Counted from the stretch's first letter, positions 33,501 through 35,458 are shown. The stretch: DNA of 64,000 bases from Bedellia somnulentella (GCA_963576735.1 OY755190.1:6627695-6691694); one strand, 5' to 3'. Translations and numbers: made by a program. The notes: a model not told the origin generated them from the sequence alone.

Positions 33501-34884
33501 CTGAACAGTATACCTCCAGATCTTACGCCTATAACGCTATTTCTGTTAGGCAATGTTTGTGTCAATGTTTTTAAGTTTAGTACATCACGTGACCCACGAT
33601 TTGCCTGAACAGTATACCTCCAGATCTTACGCCTATAACGCTATTTCTGTTAGGCAATGTTTGTGTCAATGTTTTTAAGTTGGGATGATTTCCAGGGCTA
33701 CGAGTGACATATAATATCTCCCAACCGGAAGGTTCCCGTATTGTAGCTGTCCAAACCTTATCTGGTTCGCCAATAGAAGATGACAAATTGTATCAGGTCA
33801 CAGCACCCAAGTATTTGGCTGATGGAGGTGATGGATTTACGGTATGTGTTGTGTGATCTTTTGAGTTATATATGATCATCTTATGCTCTAAGAACCTAGT
33901 CTTAAAAAGTAAATAATTTGTACGGGATAAGAAGGAACAAACGACAAATGACTTTTTCATCTTACGAGGGAGATGGAAAAAGTTATATTTCTGAGTGAAA
34001 GCTACCGAAAATTCGTCAGTATTTAACATTAAATCATACTTGGCAAGTACGATTCACGGTTTGCCAATTTGTTCCTGTGTGGTATGTATTGCTAAGAACT
34101 AACATATTTCTTGCTTCGGCACTACACTACTACTTGCCGTGTTGTGCTGGCTTAGAATGTCACTACCCCTTTCTACCCACGGGTGTCGTAAGAGGCGACG
34201 AAGAGAATGGATCTTTTTTTAGTGGTTTTTGGACGATGCGGTTGGAGACCCATCACCAACGATACTTTATTACTACCATCTTCTCCCCTATAAACTTTTA
34301 AATGTGGCTGAGGAGTTTCTGATTCTAAAGCTACCCTCCTTTGGGATTTATGGCCGCGGGTATATTTATGTATGATTTGTGTAAGTACATATACAAAATC
34401 AGAACTTATTGCCGTGTAGTGCCGGCTTAGAATGTCGCTACCCCTTTCTACCCACGGGTGTCGTAAGAGGCGACTAAGGGTATTGGGGCTTTTAATTGGA
34501 TTTTTGGGCGATGCGTTTGGAGACCCATCACCAAAAACCTTTATTCTTACCATCTTTTCCCCACTCAACTTCCAAAAGTGGCTGAGGAATTTATAATTCC
34601 TTAGCTCTGGTTACCCCTTCTAGGGAAATATAGCCGTGGGTATATGTATGTATGATGTATGTAACTTATTGTCATTGTATAACTTTTTAGAGTACGCTAT
34701 ACGCTAGTTTTAACCGCTACTACAAACTGAAAACGTTCTAAATGATAATAATTTGCAGATGTTTAAAAACAAAACAAATGTGAAAACGATTGGCCGAGAT
34801 CAAATCATCTTCGAAGATTATCTGAAACGTCACTCTCCCCTGAAAAACAAATTGGACAAGCGAATAATTATACAGGATTATTGA
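1..34884 (+). CDS. 5'-nucleotidase/apyrase-family ectoenzyme, 10 exons, 5' incomplete
   Basis: Ten exons with GT-AG junctions and matching phases join to 445 residues plus stop. The family hydrolyses nucleoside mono-, di- or triphosphates outside the cell (CD73, salivary apyrases). The metallophosphatase half shows GNHEFD (residues 23-28), an SHCG histidine (123) and GGHTH (145-149); the C-terminal half ends its fold with YLADGGDGF (to residue 403). Five N-glycosylation sequons (N6, N195, N281, N362, N408) suit a secreted protein. The C-terminus (RIIIQDY) has no hydrophobic GPI-anchor tail, unlike CD73 and like secreted apyrases. About 100-120 N-terminal residues, with the signal peptide and first metal motif, lie left of the window. 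Several C-domain substrate residues are changed (see findings), so nucleotidase activity is uncertain. Family is clear; substrate is not. Confidence 0.93.
62..430. other. Start of intron 1, nothing recognised
   Basis: AT-rich, purine-rich sequence after the GTAAGC donor. I see no coding or repeat structure. Confidence 0.5.
431..530 (+). mobile_element. SINE-B 3' fragment
   Basis: Contains AAATGTGGCTGAAGAATTTC, CTGGCTACCCCTTTTTGGGA and an ATGT tail; of the SINE-B third subfamily (hairpin CCCCTTTTTGGGA). The 5' half is missing. Confidence 0.7.
691..795 (-). mobile_element. SINE-B 5' head fragment
   Basis: Reverse complement gives the head GCCGGCTTAGAATGTAACTA, then the CACGGGTG and GGCGACTAAGG motifs. 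The 3' half is missing. Confidence 0.65.
800..1860 (-). pseudogene. LINE-R reverse transcriptase C-terminal remnant
   Basis: On the - strand, in pieces, it reads INGKKVEQVKEFVYLGSLFT, then NALEMRSLRSICNVRLCDRV, MLRWFGHIEKMDENK, NKRACM and EAREVCHDRTKWRSIVS, followed by the LINE-R 3' end. This is the thumb and C-terminal region of a non-LTR retrotransposon; the exact clade (possibly RTE-like) is unsure. It is decayed and interrupted by SINE-A at 1238-1608. Confidence 0.75.
1238..1608 (+). mobile_element. SINE-A, full length
   Basis: Has tRNA-like box A (ATAGTCCAGTGGGTAG) and box B (GAGTTCCAATCC), then the SINE-A body, the hairpin CCCCTTCGGGG and a (TTATG)n tail. A 13-bp duplication TTCATTCTTCTTC flanks it (1225-1237 and 1609-1621). 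It splits the LINE-R remnant. Confidence 0.88.
1861..2219. other. Intron 1, nothing recognised
   Basis: No gene or known repeat seen. A short direct repeat (ATCATGATTCATGATTCATT) lies near 1967-1986. Confidence 0.4.
2220..2495 (+). mobile_element. SINE-B, full length with partly duplicated head
   Basis: The head occurs twice in a row (GTGTCGGCTAGCCGTGTAGT). It runs through GGCGATGTGGTTGGAGACCC and ends in CTACCCCGTTAAGGGATTC, GCCGTGAGTATATG and (TATG)n. Confidence 0.85.
2496..3010. other. Intron 1, nothing recognised
   Basis: Strongly AT-rich; no coding or repeat signal seen. Confidence 0.4.
3011..3090 (+). mobile_element. SINE-B head fragment
   Basis: Degenerate ATAGCACTTCCCCATTTCCA followed by GTTGACTAAGTG; nothing of the 3' half remains. 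Confidence 0.5.
3213..3270 (-). mobile_element. SINE-B 3' tip fragment
   Basis: CATACATACATATACTCACT then AGATAGTCAGAGCTTCAGAG; only the tail and 3' core remain. Confidence 0.5.
3341..3543 (+). mobile_element. SINE-B, 5' truncated
   Basis: Begins at GGTGTACGTAAGAAGCGACT and runs to a complete 3' core (ACAGCCGTGAGTATATG) and tail. Confidence 0.78.
3671..3830 (+). mobile_element. Short inverted-repeat MITE, copy 1
   Basis: Ends GGGCAAGCACGAG and CTCGTGCTTACG are imperfect inverted repeats. The interior (CGACATGATAACGG, GAGATGGCAGTATACGATAC, TTATCCCACGCGATAAC) recurs reversed at 31669-31805. The open frame across it is incidental. Confidence 0.65.
3831..4644. other. Intron 1, mostly unrecognised
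   Basis: AT-rich. A (TTTA)n run near 4582-4601 may be the tail of a minus-oriented LINE; nothing else seen. Confidence 0.4.
4645..5022 (-). mobile_element. SINE-A, full length
   Basis: Tail, hairpin CCCCGAAGGGG, body and tRNA-like head (box B complement GGATTTGAACAC, box A complement CCCATTGAGCTATC) in reverse order. Flanked by ATATAATATATA on both sides (near 4633-4644 and 5023-5034), though the AT richness weakens this duplication. Confidence 0.85.
5035..5599. other. Intron 1, nothing recognised
   Basis: A short open frame at 5182-5376 shows no family resemblance and no splice context I trust. Confidence 0.4.
5979..6588 (+). mobile_element. TRIM retrotransposon with 259-bp LTRs (TRIM-1)
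   Basis: Two nearly identical direct repeats (5979-6237 and 6330-6588) begin TG and end CA, with a 5-bp target duplication CTTAG (5974-5978 and 6589-6593). The 92-bp interior has only a primer-binding site (from TGGTGACCCCGACGTGAT at 6239) and a polypurine tract GGAGGGGGAG. No coding capacity. The primer site resembles the 3' end of tRNA-Trp and the similarity extends beyond 18 nt (see findings). Orientation follows PBS-to-PPT order. Confidence 0.9.
6662..7292 (+). repeat. Dispersed repeat with (CGGA)n(CAGA)n microsatellite
   Basis: Starts AAAACCGGCCAAGTGCGAGT, includes AGGGTTCCGTAC and ends with CTACGGAACCCTAAAAA, so its two ends carry a short inverted GGGTTCCGTA. A CGGA/CAGA microsatellite lies at about 7203-7239. 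I recognise it as a repeat common in insect genomes; class unknown. Confidence 0.6.
7772..7969 (+). CDS. 5'-nucleotidase exon b, catalytic GNHEFD
   Basis: 66 codons between acceptor TTTTCAG and donor GTGAAT, phase 0 at both ends. AIGNHEFDDG carries the Asn-His catalytic pair and metal-binding residues of the calcineurin-like phosphoesterase fold. It ends in RRIGIIGLITTDTK, the usual strand before the next loop. Confidence 0.95.
8272..8410 (+). mobile_element. SINE-B, degenerate
   Basis: Decayed copy with GCGTAGTACTGGCTAAGGC, CGGGTGTCGTAAAAGGCG and ACTTCCAAAAGTTCC; the 3' end is lost. Confidence 0.5.
8423..8668 (+). mobile_element. SINE-B, full length
   Basis: Subfamily 1 head (GCTGTGTAGTGTCGG, CTTCCGGTGGGTGTACG) to tail GCCGTGAGTATGTAAGTATG. 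It ends about 40 bp before exon c. Confidence 0.85.
8707..8837 (+). CDS. 5'-nucleotidase exon c
   Basis: Follows TTACAG and ends at donor GTATGT in phase 2. It encodes FTDPFEAARREAKILTDKG and then IILLSHCGLDVD, whose His (residue 123) is a predicted metal ligand. The donor is the second GT candidate in AAGTATGT; this choice restores the frame with exon d. Confidence 0.92.
8870..9106 (-). mobile_element. SINE-B
   Basis: Complete in reverse, from CATACTTATAAAACTCACAG to the head complement CTAAGCCGGCAATACACGGC, right after the exon c donor. Confidence 0.8.
9311..9548 (+). mobile_element. SINE-B, 3' truncated
   Basis: Head GCTGTGTAGTGTCAGC to GAATTTCTTATTCTGAAGCT, where it stops; a few tens of extra bases lie in the middle. 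Confidence 0.75.
9624..9954 (-). mobile_element. SINE-A, 5' truncated
   Basis: Complete 3' tail and body, but the tRNA-like head stops at box B. Flanked by CCTACAA (9617-9623 and 9955-9961), so the truncation occurred on insertion. Confidence 0.82.
10155..10310 (-). mobile_element. SINE-A fragment
   Basis: Has AACGTTCATGCCG, CTTCTGAACATCACGTGACA and CCACGTTTTGCTTGGACAGT, then a jump to CCTCACCGTT; the middle and head are missing. Confidence 0.65.
10354..10478 (+). mobile_element. SINE-B, degenerate
   Basis: Faint match: GCCGATGTGGCCAGAGATTC, ACTTCCAAAAGTGGGCTG and AATAGCCGTGTGTATAC. Confidence 0.45.
10563..10827 (+). mobile_element. Two SINE-B copies tail to head
   Basis: A minus-strand 3' fragment (10563-10619) meets a plus-strand copy (10620-10827) lacking part of the head's second motif. 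The junction forms a small inverted pair. Confidence 0.72.
10872..10990 (-). mobile_element. LINE-R 3' end fragment
   Basis: Complement of the LINE-R end: ACTCACGCCATTAGTTCCCA, then GACTATCGATCGCCACTTTG and the CATACAGGCTCC codons. Only the last ~115 bp remain. Confidence 0.7.
11378..11437 (-). mobile_element. LINE-R 3' tip fragment
   Basis: ACTCACGCTATTAATTCCCA then GACAGATTGTCGATCG; about 60 bp of the 3' end, directly before a SINE-B. Confidence 0.6.
11440..11692 (-). mobile_element. SINE-B, full length
   Basis: From tail CATACATACATACGTACATA to head complement CTAAGTCGACACTACACAG; subfamily 1. Confidence 0.82.
11776..12009 (+). mobile_element. SINE-B, subfamily 3
   Basis: Head AAGCCGTTAAGTGCCGGCTT, ACGATACCTTATTTCTACCA and AAATGTGGCTGAGGAGTTTC; the tail is degraded. 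Confidence 0.75.
12010..12754. other. Intron 3, nothing recognised
   Basis: AT-rich, with T-rich runs near 12300-12440. No gene seen on either strand. Confidence 0.4.
12755..12895 (-). mobile_element. LINE 3' end fragment, minus orientation
   Basis: (TTTA)n then AAACACTTTATTGCAAACAA and TCCACAAAAGCGGACTTATC, read as the complement of a LINE 3' UTR ending in an (AAAT)n tail. Confidence 0.5.
12902..13139 (-). mobile_element. SINE-B, subfamily 3
   Basis: TATACTCACGACCATATATC to GCCGGCACTGCACGGTAAC. Confidence 0.78.
13155..13397 (-). mobile_element. SINE-B
   Basis: Complete in reverse from CATATACTCACGGCTGTAAA to GCCGACACTACACGGC. It ends about 45 bp before exon d. Confidence 0.82.
13442..13592 (+). 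CDS. 5'-nucleotidase exon d, GGHTH metal motif
   Basis: Starts after TTTTTACAG; the first base completes a Lys codon. It encodes ENIDVIVGGHTHSLLW, the second histidine motif of the metallophosphatase site, and ends in phase 0 at GTAAGT. A SINE-B copy begins within about 10 bp of the donor. Confidence 0.94.
13600..13842 (-). mobile_element. SINE-B
   Basis: CATACATATACTCCCGGCAA to GCCGGCGCTACACGGCG, beginning about 8 bp after the exon d donor. Confidence 0.82.
13843..14484. other. Intron 4 remainder with two repeat fragments
   Basis: A minus-oriented LINE 3' UTR-like block (14075-14240, CTTTATTCTCC then A-rich) and a block with CACTGCTGTGGTGGACTATGG and GTTGATGATGATATA (14360-14455), known to me as a dispersed lepidopteran repeat end. 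Confidence 0.45.
14485..14611 (+). CDS. 5'-nucleotidase exon e
   Basis: Starts after CATTGCAG and ends in phase 1 at GTATGT. VLIVQASAFTKYMGNLSVYF is the strand and helix linking the catalytic domain to the C-terminal domain; SRSIPE then enters the interdomain helix. Confidence 0.93.
15443..15770 (+). repeat. Dispersed repeat with a long T tract
   Basis: AACCGACTTCAAAAAAAGG, ATTCGACCGG, a 26-29 bp T run, then TTCGCCGATTACTTCGCCAT and GGTACCATGATGAGGATATC. I recognise it as a common lepidopteran repeat; class unknown. Related text recurs at 15900-15960 (GGATCTGATGATGGCATCCC). Confidence 0.5.
15965..16140 (+). mobile_element. SINE-A, 3' half
   Basis: Begins at ATGTGACAGTGTATTTGTTC and runs through CTCTGCTAACCCCTTCAGGG to GGCGTGAGCGTTTGAG, where the tail is lost. 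Confidence 0.7.
16348..16904. repeat. Long inverted repeat with arms of nearly 200 bp
   Basis: The left arm (16348-16545; AACCGACTTCATAGAAAAAC ...) is repeated in reverse at 16706-16904 with very few mismatches, around a 160-bp centre. It looks like a foldback or MITE inside the BEL/Pao element. Confidence 0.8.
16970..17395 (+). repeat. Minisatellite, four hairpin-bearing units
   Basis: Four units share GTGTCTTAG and GGCGTCGTAAACGC. The hairpin starts at 17037, 17116, 17233 and 17350, so spacings are 79, 117 and 117 bp. Units 3 and 4 have an added segment. It is inside the BEL/Pao interior. Confidence 0.82.
17581..17892 (+). pseudogene. BEL/Pao pol C-terminal remnant
   Basis: Reads TPAHVLLGRSLTALPDHDL and DVP, then ALGPGTIVLIKDSRAPP and WGRSSKL. 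After a frameshift near 17780 comes HLGADDVGRVATIKTANG and IKRAFNNICPLP, ending at TAA 17890-17892. The GRSLTALP and ANGLIKR phrases mark the BEL/Pao integrase end. About 40 residues between the two halves (the usual WKRW region) are missing. Non-functional. Confidence 0.82.
18746..19772. mobile_element. hAT-like foldback element, itself interrupted
   Basis: The ends GGCTTATTCCGATTATCCAC and its complement are 40-bp perfect inverted repeats, flanked by the 8-bp duplication AAGGTCTC (18738-18745 and 19773-19780), typical of hAT. The inverted arms continue inward for about 130 bp and hold secondary palindromes (GATTATCCACCC and GGGTGGATAATC). The left arm is split by the GC-rich insert at 18787-19183. 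No transposase gene. Confidence 0.85.
18787..19183. mobile_element. GC-rich foldback insert within the hAT-like element
   Basis: Ends AAAACGCACTAGCGG and CCGCTAGTGCGTTAT are inverted repeats; the interior is full of short CGGC/GCCG palindromes (GATGCGGCACGCCGC). Comparison with the uninterrupted right arm of the host element shows where it entered. A degraded CCTAAG/CCTGAG duplication flanks it. Confidence 0.75.
19773..20476. other. Intron 5, mostly unrecognised
   Basis: Contains a perfect 10-bp hairpin CTCATTGGTC...GACCAATGAG (19949-19984) in a GCGCGC-rich patch, probably a MITE fragment. Nothing coding seen. Confidence 0.4.
20479..21769 (-). mobile_element. Mariner element, intact
   Basis: A 1,291-bp unit with 27-bp perfect terminal inverted repeats beginning CGAGGGCTGCTATTTATGTA, flanked by the TA duplication expected of Tc1/mariner (20477-20478 and 21770-21771). 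It holds one uninterrupted transposase gene on the - strand. Confidence 0.95.
20544..21614 (-). CDS. Mariner transposase (D34D), full length
   Basis: 356 residues from the first Met, or 350 from the second (MDLTREHF, at 21596), which fits the family better. It has an N-terminal two-helix-turn-helix DNA-binding region (KTTVYHWFSEFNRGR, then EGRPKT linker) and catalytic domain motifs GDESWIYAYDPETKQ, ILHHDNASCH and GHPPYSPDLAPNDFYLF. The last two Asp are separated by 34 residues, the mariner D34D pattern. It would catalyse cut-and-paste at TA sites. No stop or frameshift, so it may be active or recently arrived. Confidence 0.95.
   Translation of the reverse strand: MRVFTTMDLTREHFRAMIFYDFRRGLTQKQCIDQLTSTFGDEAPSKTTVYHWFSEFNRGRSKLTDEIKEGRPKTVVVPQNIDAVRELITQDRHVTYREIEASLGISMTSIHKILHEHLAVKKICSRWIPHNLSIDQKQARVDWCKEMLKKYNRGASKAVYNIYTGDESWIYAYDPETKQQSTVWVFQDEPNPTKVIRAKSTLKQMVACFFGINGHVATVPLENRKTVNSEWYTTICLPEVFEQIRKTNRQRRIILHHDNASCHRSAVTTQFLEAQKIELTGHPPYSPDLAPNDFYLFPNVKKKLRGQRFSSREEAVDAFKMHVLEIPQSEWKKCYENWFQRMQKCIDLSGEYFEKQ
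21772..22019. other. Intron 5, nothing recognised
   Basis: No gene or repeat that I can name. Confidence 0.35.
22020..22218 (-). mobile_element. SINE-B, degenerate
   Basis: Decayed: TGAGGCTATAAATCC, AAAAGGTATCCAGAGC and ACCCGTGAGAAAATAGGC. Confidence 0.55.
22240..22700. repeat. Repeat block related to 23190-23600
   Basis: Shares AATTTCGCGGC, TTTTTCT-TGAAC and the closing ATGGGGTAGTGTAAT with the second block, so both are copies of one element of unknown class. Confidence 0.45.
22705..22812 (+). mobile_element. LINE-R 3' end
   Basis: Codes DVNKAREVCQDRTKWRSIVS (with minor changes) and ends CCTACCCCAATGGGAACTAA, GGCGTGAGAATATGTATG. A further 3' tip lies at 22905-22950 (GGTAGTAACGGCGTGAGTAT). 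Confidence 0.75.
22950..24320. repeat. Intron 5 repeat DNA, poorly resolved
   Basis: Includes the second ATGGGGTAGTGTAAT block (23190-23600) and GC-rich sequence around 23660-23740 and 24030-24180 (GTCACGTGACTAAAAACGAC), which I recognise only vaguely. No exon found. Confidence 0.35.
24325..24400 (-). mobile_element. SINE-B fragment
   Basis: AGCTTCAGGGCTAG then CCTCAGCCACATTTGGAAGT; about 75 bp, ending some 50 bp before exon f. Confidence 0.55.
24451..24608 (+). CDS. 5'-nucleotidase exon f
   Basis: Begins two bases into an Asp codon after TTGTTACAG and ends in phase 0 at GTAAGA. Encodes the interdomain helix and DCVFGECVLGDILVDSMREY. The CX4C spacing of the first CD73 C-domain disulphide is kept, but the Arg that follows its first Cys in CD73 is Val here. 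It is isolated by introns of 9.8 and 5.5 kb. Confidence 0.92.
24701..24966 (+). mobile_element. SINE-B, full length, duplicated head
   Basis: Flanked by an 11-bp duplication GCATGAACACT (24690-24700 and 24967-24977). The head motif occurs twice. The random-length target duplication supports retroposition rather than DNA transposition for this family. Confidence 0.88.
24978..25477. other. Intron 6, nothing recognised
   Basis: AT-rich, no structure that I can name. Confidence 0.4.
25998..27377 (+). CDS. Gag of the Ty3-type element
   Basis: The frame opens inside the left LTR; since RNA would start in the LTR, a better start is MPVMPKEDGREG at about 26103. It has a disordered N-terminus, a coiled coil (about 26300-26640) containing two 30-bp near-repeats (VVKNIHSEVQ units), a capsid-like region (VPPYDGTTSWSAYRHQF) and a C-terminal zinc knuckle ICYGCGKRGHLRLSC (CX2CX4HX4C). 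It forms particles and packages RNA. It overlaps the next frame by about 110 bp. Confidence 0.88.
   Translation: MVNKYNYTLLHESVTGIYQIKNPVRNNWCQKWDLKMPVMPKEDGREGVKTRAQKAAEGEQLSEMRSSVTNPRSDIPEETSAVTNAPSTSTAPAAATNTDLTMIVEMFQSMREAQQSIQDVVKNIHSEVQDVKKNIHSEVQGVVKQEVRELREEQQTKFSQVLTAVNEVSGRVVTVEKDVEQMKEQVTTIEKDIDDMKTDFRGMEKRVLQLESRPVKVVSGENVVAVHGPRVKVPPYDGTTSWSAYRHQFQTVAAANGWTDEQCLTALTVALRGQALSVIEALPTPSGGFKDLLDALESRYGERHLEHVFRAQLRDRVQRSGEGLQQWALEIEKLVRKAYPSVDPKTVEMNLVQAFVDGIRDIEVRTAVRLQHHTSLKDALANALEVEACRQDTRQTHRLREIAEANEDVKVIKAPVGRSTGPICYGCGKRGHLRLSCPLRKEEKRQAEAPAANVQGNEH
27266..28834 (+). CDS. Integrase-only pol remnant of the Ty3-type element
   Basis: The frame begins beneath the gag end, then gives a junction region (DCKHCRKQ), the HHCC zinc finger (HDGVSGGHLGVNRTL ... 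CRKCTTC), the catalytic core (VDVAGPFP, HSDQGRNFE, MVERFNQTLE for D, D and E) and the C-terminal GPY-type module (RWEGPYKVV). No protease, reverse transcriptase or RNase H is present between the zinc knuckle and this region. About 430 residues from 27540 onward are intact. How it would be translated without the normal gag-pol context is unclear. Confidence 0.9.
   Translation: MLWLREKGPFEIKLPAEEGRKEAGRGSCRKRPGKRALARTGGQVLAREEKAPTMTISQDCKHCRKQESKEEVVKVTRICPLDGWETEAMQKAQEEDENLRPIMKCMKEKHDQPAWSEVASTGVSTKAYWAQWNSLVLINGLLYRRWEKPNGKEEHLQLVVPRAKVKDVLRETHDGVSGGHLGVNRTLQKVRAKFYWLHCRDDVQDWCRKCTTCAAVKGPQTRSRGGLRLYNVGAPWERIAVDVAGPFPQSESGNKYFMVVMDYFTKWPEVFAIPNQEAITVATKLVEEVICRFGVPLEIHSDQGRNFESQVFQEVCKLLGMHKTRTTPYHPQSDGMVERFNQTLERQLAKMVEKHQKDWDKHIPLFLLSYRSAVHESTKETPAFVNFGRELRLPVDLLTGGSPDEPQSVTEYVSDLRERMQDVHSLVRENGLHASEKMKTRYDRKANTPRFEEGMLVWLHNPTRQKRKSPKLQNRWEGPYKVVTRINDVTYRIQRQPRGAWKIVHIDRLAKYHGSNNTRDEY
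29815..30052 (+). mobile_element. SINE-B, subfamily 3
   Basis: Flanked by GTAACTAATTT on both sides. Full from GCCGTGTAGTGCCGG to GGCCGTGAGTATATATG. It ends about 50 bp before exon g. Confidence 0.82.
30102..30183 (+). CDS. 5'-nucleotidase exon g
   Basis: Starts after CTTTATTTCAG and ends in phase 1 before GTATAG. Encodes SYEILSFMQRGNIKSSINIG, in the position of the CD73 NGGGIR substrate loop. The loop reads QRGNIK: Asn becomes Gln and Arg becomes Lys. The open frame runs on into the intron, but the phase match with exon h fixes this donor. Confidence 0.85.
30384..31245 (-). mobile_element. SINE-B interrupted by two insertions
   Basis: Pieces at 30384-30428, 30817-31015 and 31217-31245 make one copy. 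The first gap holds SINE-A (30429-30816). The second (31016-31216) holds about 200 bp starting AGATAAGATAAGAAACACAT, probably the 3' end of another LINE in minus orientation. Confidence 0.75.
30429..30816 (-). mobile_element. SINE-A, full length
   Basis: Inserted in SINE-B with a 9-bp duplication GAAATTCAT (30420-30428 and 30817-30825). Its box A complement is CCCACTGGACTATCATG; the head is the 1238 variant (CGCCCTTCTGTTTTTCGGGC). Confidence 0.86.
31246..31660. other. Intron 7, nothing recognised
   Basis: AT-rich; no exon or nameable repeat. Confidence 0.35.
31669..31805 (-). mobile_element. Short inverted-repeat MITE, copy 2
   Basis: GGGCAAGCACGAGCC ... GCTCGTGCTTGC ends are inverted. The interior is the reverse complement of copy 1 at 3671-3830 (for example GTATCGTATACTGCCATCTC). 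Confidence 0.68.
31806..32105. other. Intron 7, nothing recognised
   Basis: Very AT-rich; no structure seen. Confidence 0.35.
32106..32310 (+). mobile_element. SINE-B, subfamily 3
   Basis: GTCGTGTAGTGCCGGC to ATGGCGGTGAGTTTATG, lacking about 40 bp around the CAACTTCC motif. Confidence 0.75.
32356..32582 (-). mobile_element. LINE-R 3' end insertion next to exon h
   Basis: Starts with the tail complement (CATA)n and TTCTCACGCCGTTAGTTCCC, and codes backward the KRACMKR / KWR region. A 13-bp duplication TTCCCCAGCATTA flanks it (32343-32355 and 32583-32595). It lies 31-43 bp before the exon h acceptor. Confidence 0.85.
32626..32784 (+). CDS. 5'-nucleotidase exon h
   Basis: Starts after TATGTTTTAG and ends in phase 1 at GTTAGT. 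ITKGELFELMPYLDQVETFE is followed by LKGVHVRAALERSV. The conserved LPF aromatic position is MPY here. The acceptor lies about 30 bp after the target duplication of a LINE-R insertion. Confidence 0.92.
32878..33121 (+). mobile_element. SINE-B, subfamily 1
   Basis: Complete from GCTGTGTAGTGTCGG to the TATG tail, in intron 8. Confidence 0.85.
33195..33300 (-). mobile_element. SINE-A fragment seeding a tandem repeat
   Basis: AACTCAAACGTTCACGTCG, AAAAGGGGTTGGCAGAGG and CTTCTAAACATCAC match SINE-A in reverse. The following CCCACGATTTGCTTGAACAG is also SINE-A and is the start of the 104-bp repeat. Confidence 0.68.
33281..33690 (+). repeat. 104-bp tandem repeat, about four copies, before exon i
   Basis: CCCACGATTTGC recurs at 33281, 33385, 33489 and 33593, exactly 104 bp apart; copies 2-4 look nearly identical. 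Each has GAACAGTATACCTCCAGATC and GGCAATGTTTGTGTCAATG. The last copy merges into the 3' splice region of exon i (33696). Confidence 0.93.
33696..33841 (+). CDS. 5'-nucleotidase exon i
   Basis: Starts after GATTTCCAG and ends in phase 0 at GTATGT. Encodes GLRVTYNISQPEGSRIVAVQ and ends APKYLADGGDGFT, whose DGF Phe is the conserved adenine-stacking residue of the family. A 104-bp tandem repeat runs to within about 20 bp of its acceptor. Confidence 0.94.
34136..34362 (+). mobile_element. SINE-B, subfamily 3
   Basis: GCCGTGTTGTGCTGGC to GGCCGCGGGTATATTTATG; a few bases are lost near the 3' hairpin. Confidence 0.78.
34409..34670 (+). mobile_element. SINE-B, subfamily 2
   Basis: Flanked by AACTTATT on both sides. 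Head GCCGTGTAGTGCCGG, GAATGTCGCTACCCC; tail GCCGTGGGTATATGTATG. Confidence 0.84.
34759..34884 (+). CDS. 5'-nucleotidase terminal exon j
   Basis: Starts after AATTTGCAG with MFKNKTNVKTIGRDQIIFED and ends KRIIIQDY before TGA at 34882-34884. The C-terminus is hydrophilic, so no GPI anchor is predicted. A short 3' UTR follows. Confidence 0.93.
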   Translation: MFKNKTNVKTIGRDQIIFEDYLKRHSPLKNKLDKRIIIQDY

Positions 34885-34943
34885 TTTAAGACTCTAAAAG
34901 TACACTATTTTAATGTTATATGTTGTAGTATTTAATTCTAACA

Positions 34944-34949
34944 AATAAA
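34944..34949 (+). terminator. Polyadenylation signal of the 5'-nucleotidase gene
   Basis: AATAAA lies 60 bp after the stop codon, the first canonical signal downstream, with T-rich sequence about 30 bp further on. Confidence 0.75.
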
Positions 34950-35018
34950 TGTTAAAGACCAATGAAAGCATTATAGTTTTATTCTTGTCATCATTGATTT
35001 TTATTATTTTATGAGACT

Positions 35019-35458
35019 AACAAGTAGTGATTGACCAACTTGACTACGTTATAACACCAAAAGCTCACAGCATAAAAATAAACATTGTTCGAGATATTGT
35101 TGGTTTGAATATGAACATTTGCTGTGTAGTGTCGGCTTAGAATAGCACTACCCCATTTCTTCCGGTGGGTGTACGTAAGAGGCGACTAAAGTTATTGGAT
35201 CTTTATAAGGAATTTTTGGGCGATGCGGTTGGAGACCCATCACCAACAACCTTTATCTCACCATCTTTCCAAAAGTGGCTTAGGAATTTTTAATTCCTCA
35301 GCTCTGGCTACCCCTTCTTGGGATTTATAGCCGTGAGTATATGTATGTATGTTTGTAACAAGTAGTGATTGACCAACTTGTTTGACAATGTTGTAACACC
35401 AAAAGCTCTTTCATAAAAATAAACATTGTTCGAGATATTGTTGGTTTGAATATGAACA
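35019..35458. repeat. 99-102 bp direct duplication flanking a SINE-B
   Basis: AACAAGTAGTGATTGACCAA begins both 35019-35117 and 35357-35458; the two are about 90% alike through GGTTTGAATATGAACA. The only thing between is a SINE-B (35118-35356). This is far longer than a usual target duplication. Confidence 0.88.
35118..35356 (+). mobile_element. SINE-B, subfamily 1
   Basis: Complete from TTTGCTGTGTAGTGTCGG to tail ATGTATGTATGTTTGT, with about 20 bp missing around CCCCACTC. Confidence 0.83.

Noticed and set aside
34173..34568. 131-residue minus-strand frame with VFGDGSPTASPKN-type text, also seen at 50624, 60168 and elsewhere
   Set aside because: It is the antisense reading of SINE-B and repeats wherever SINE-B occurs.
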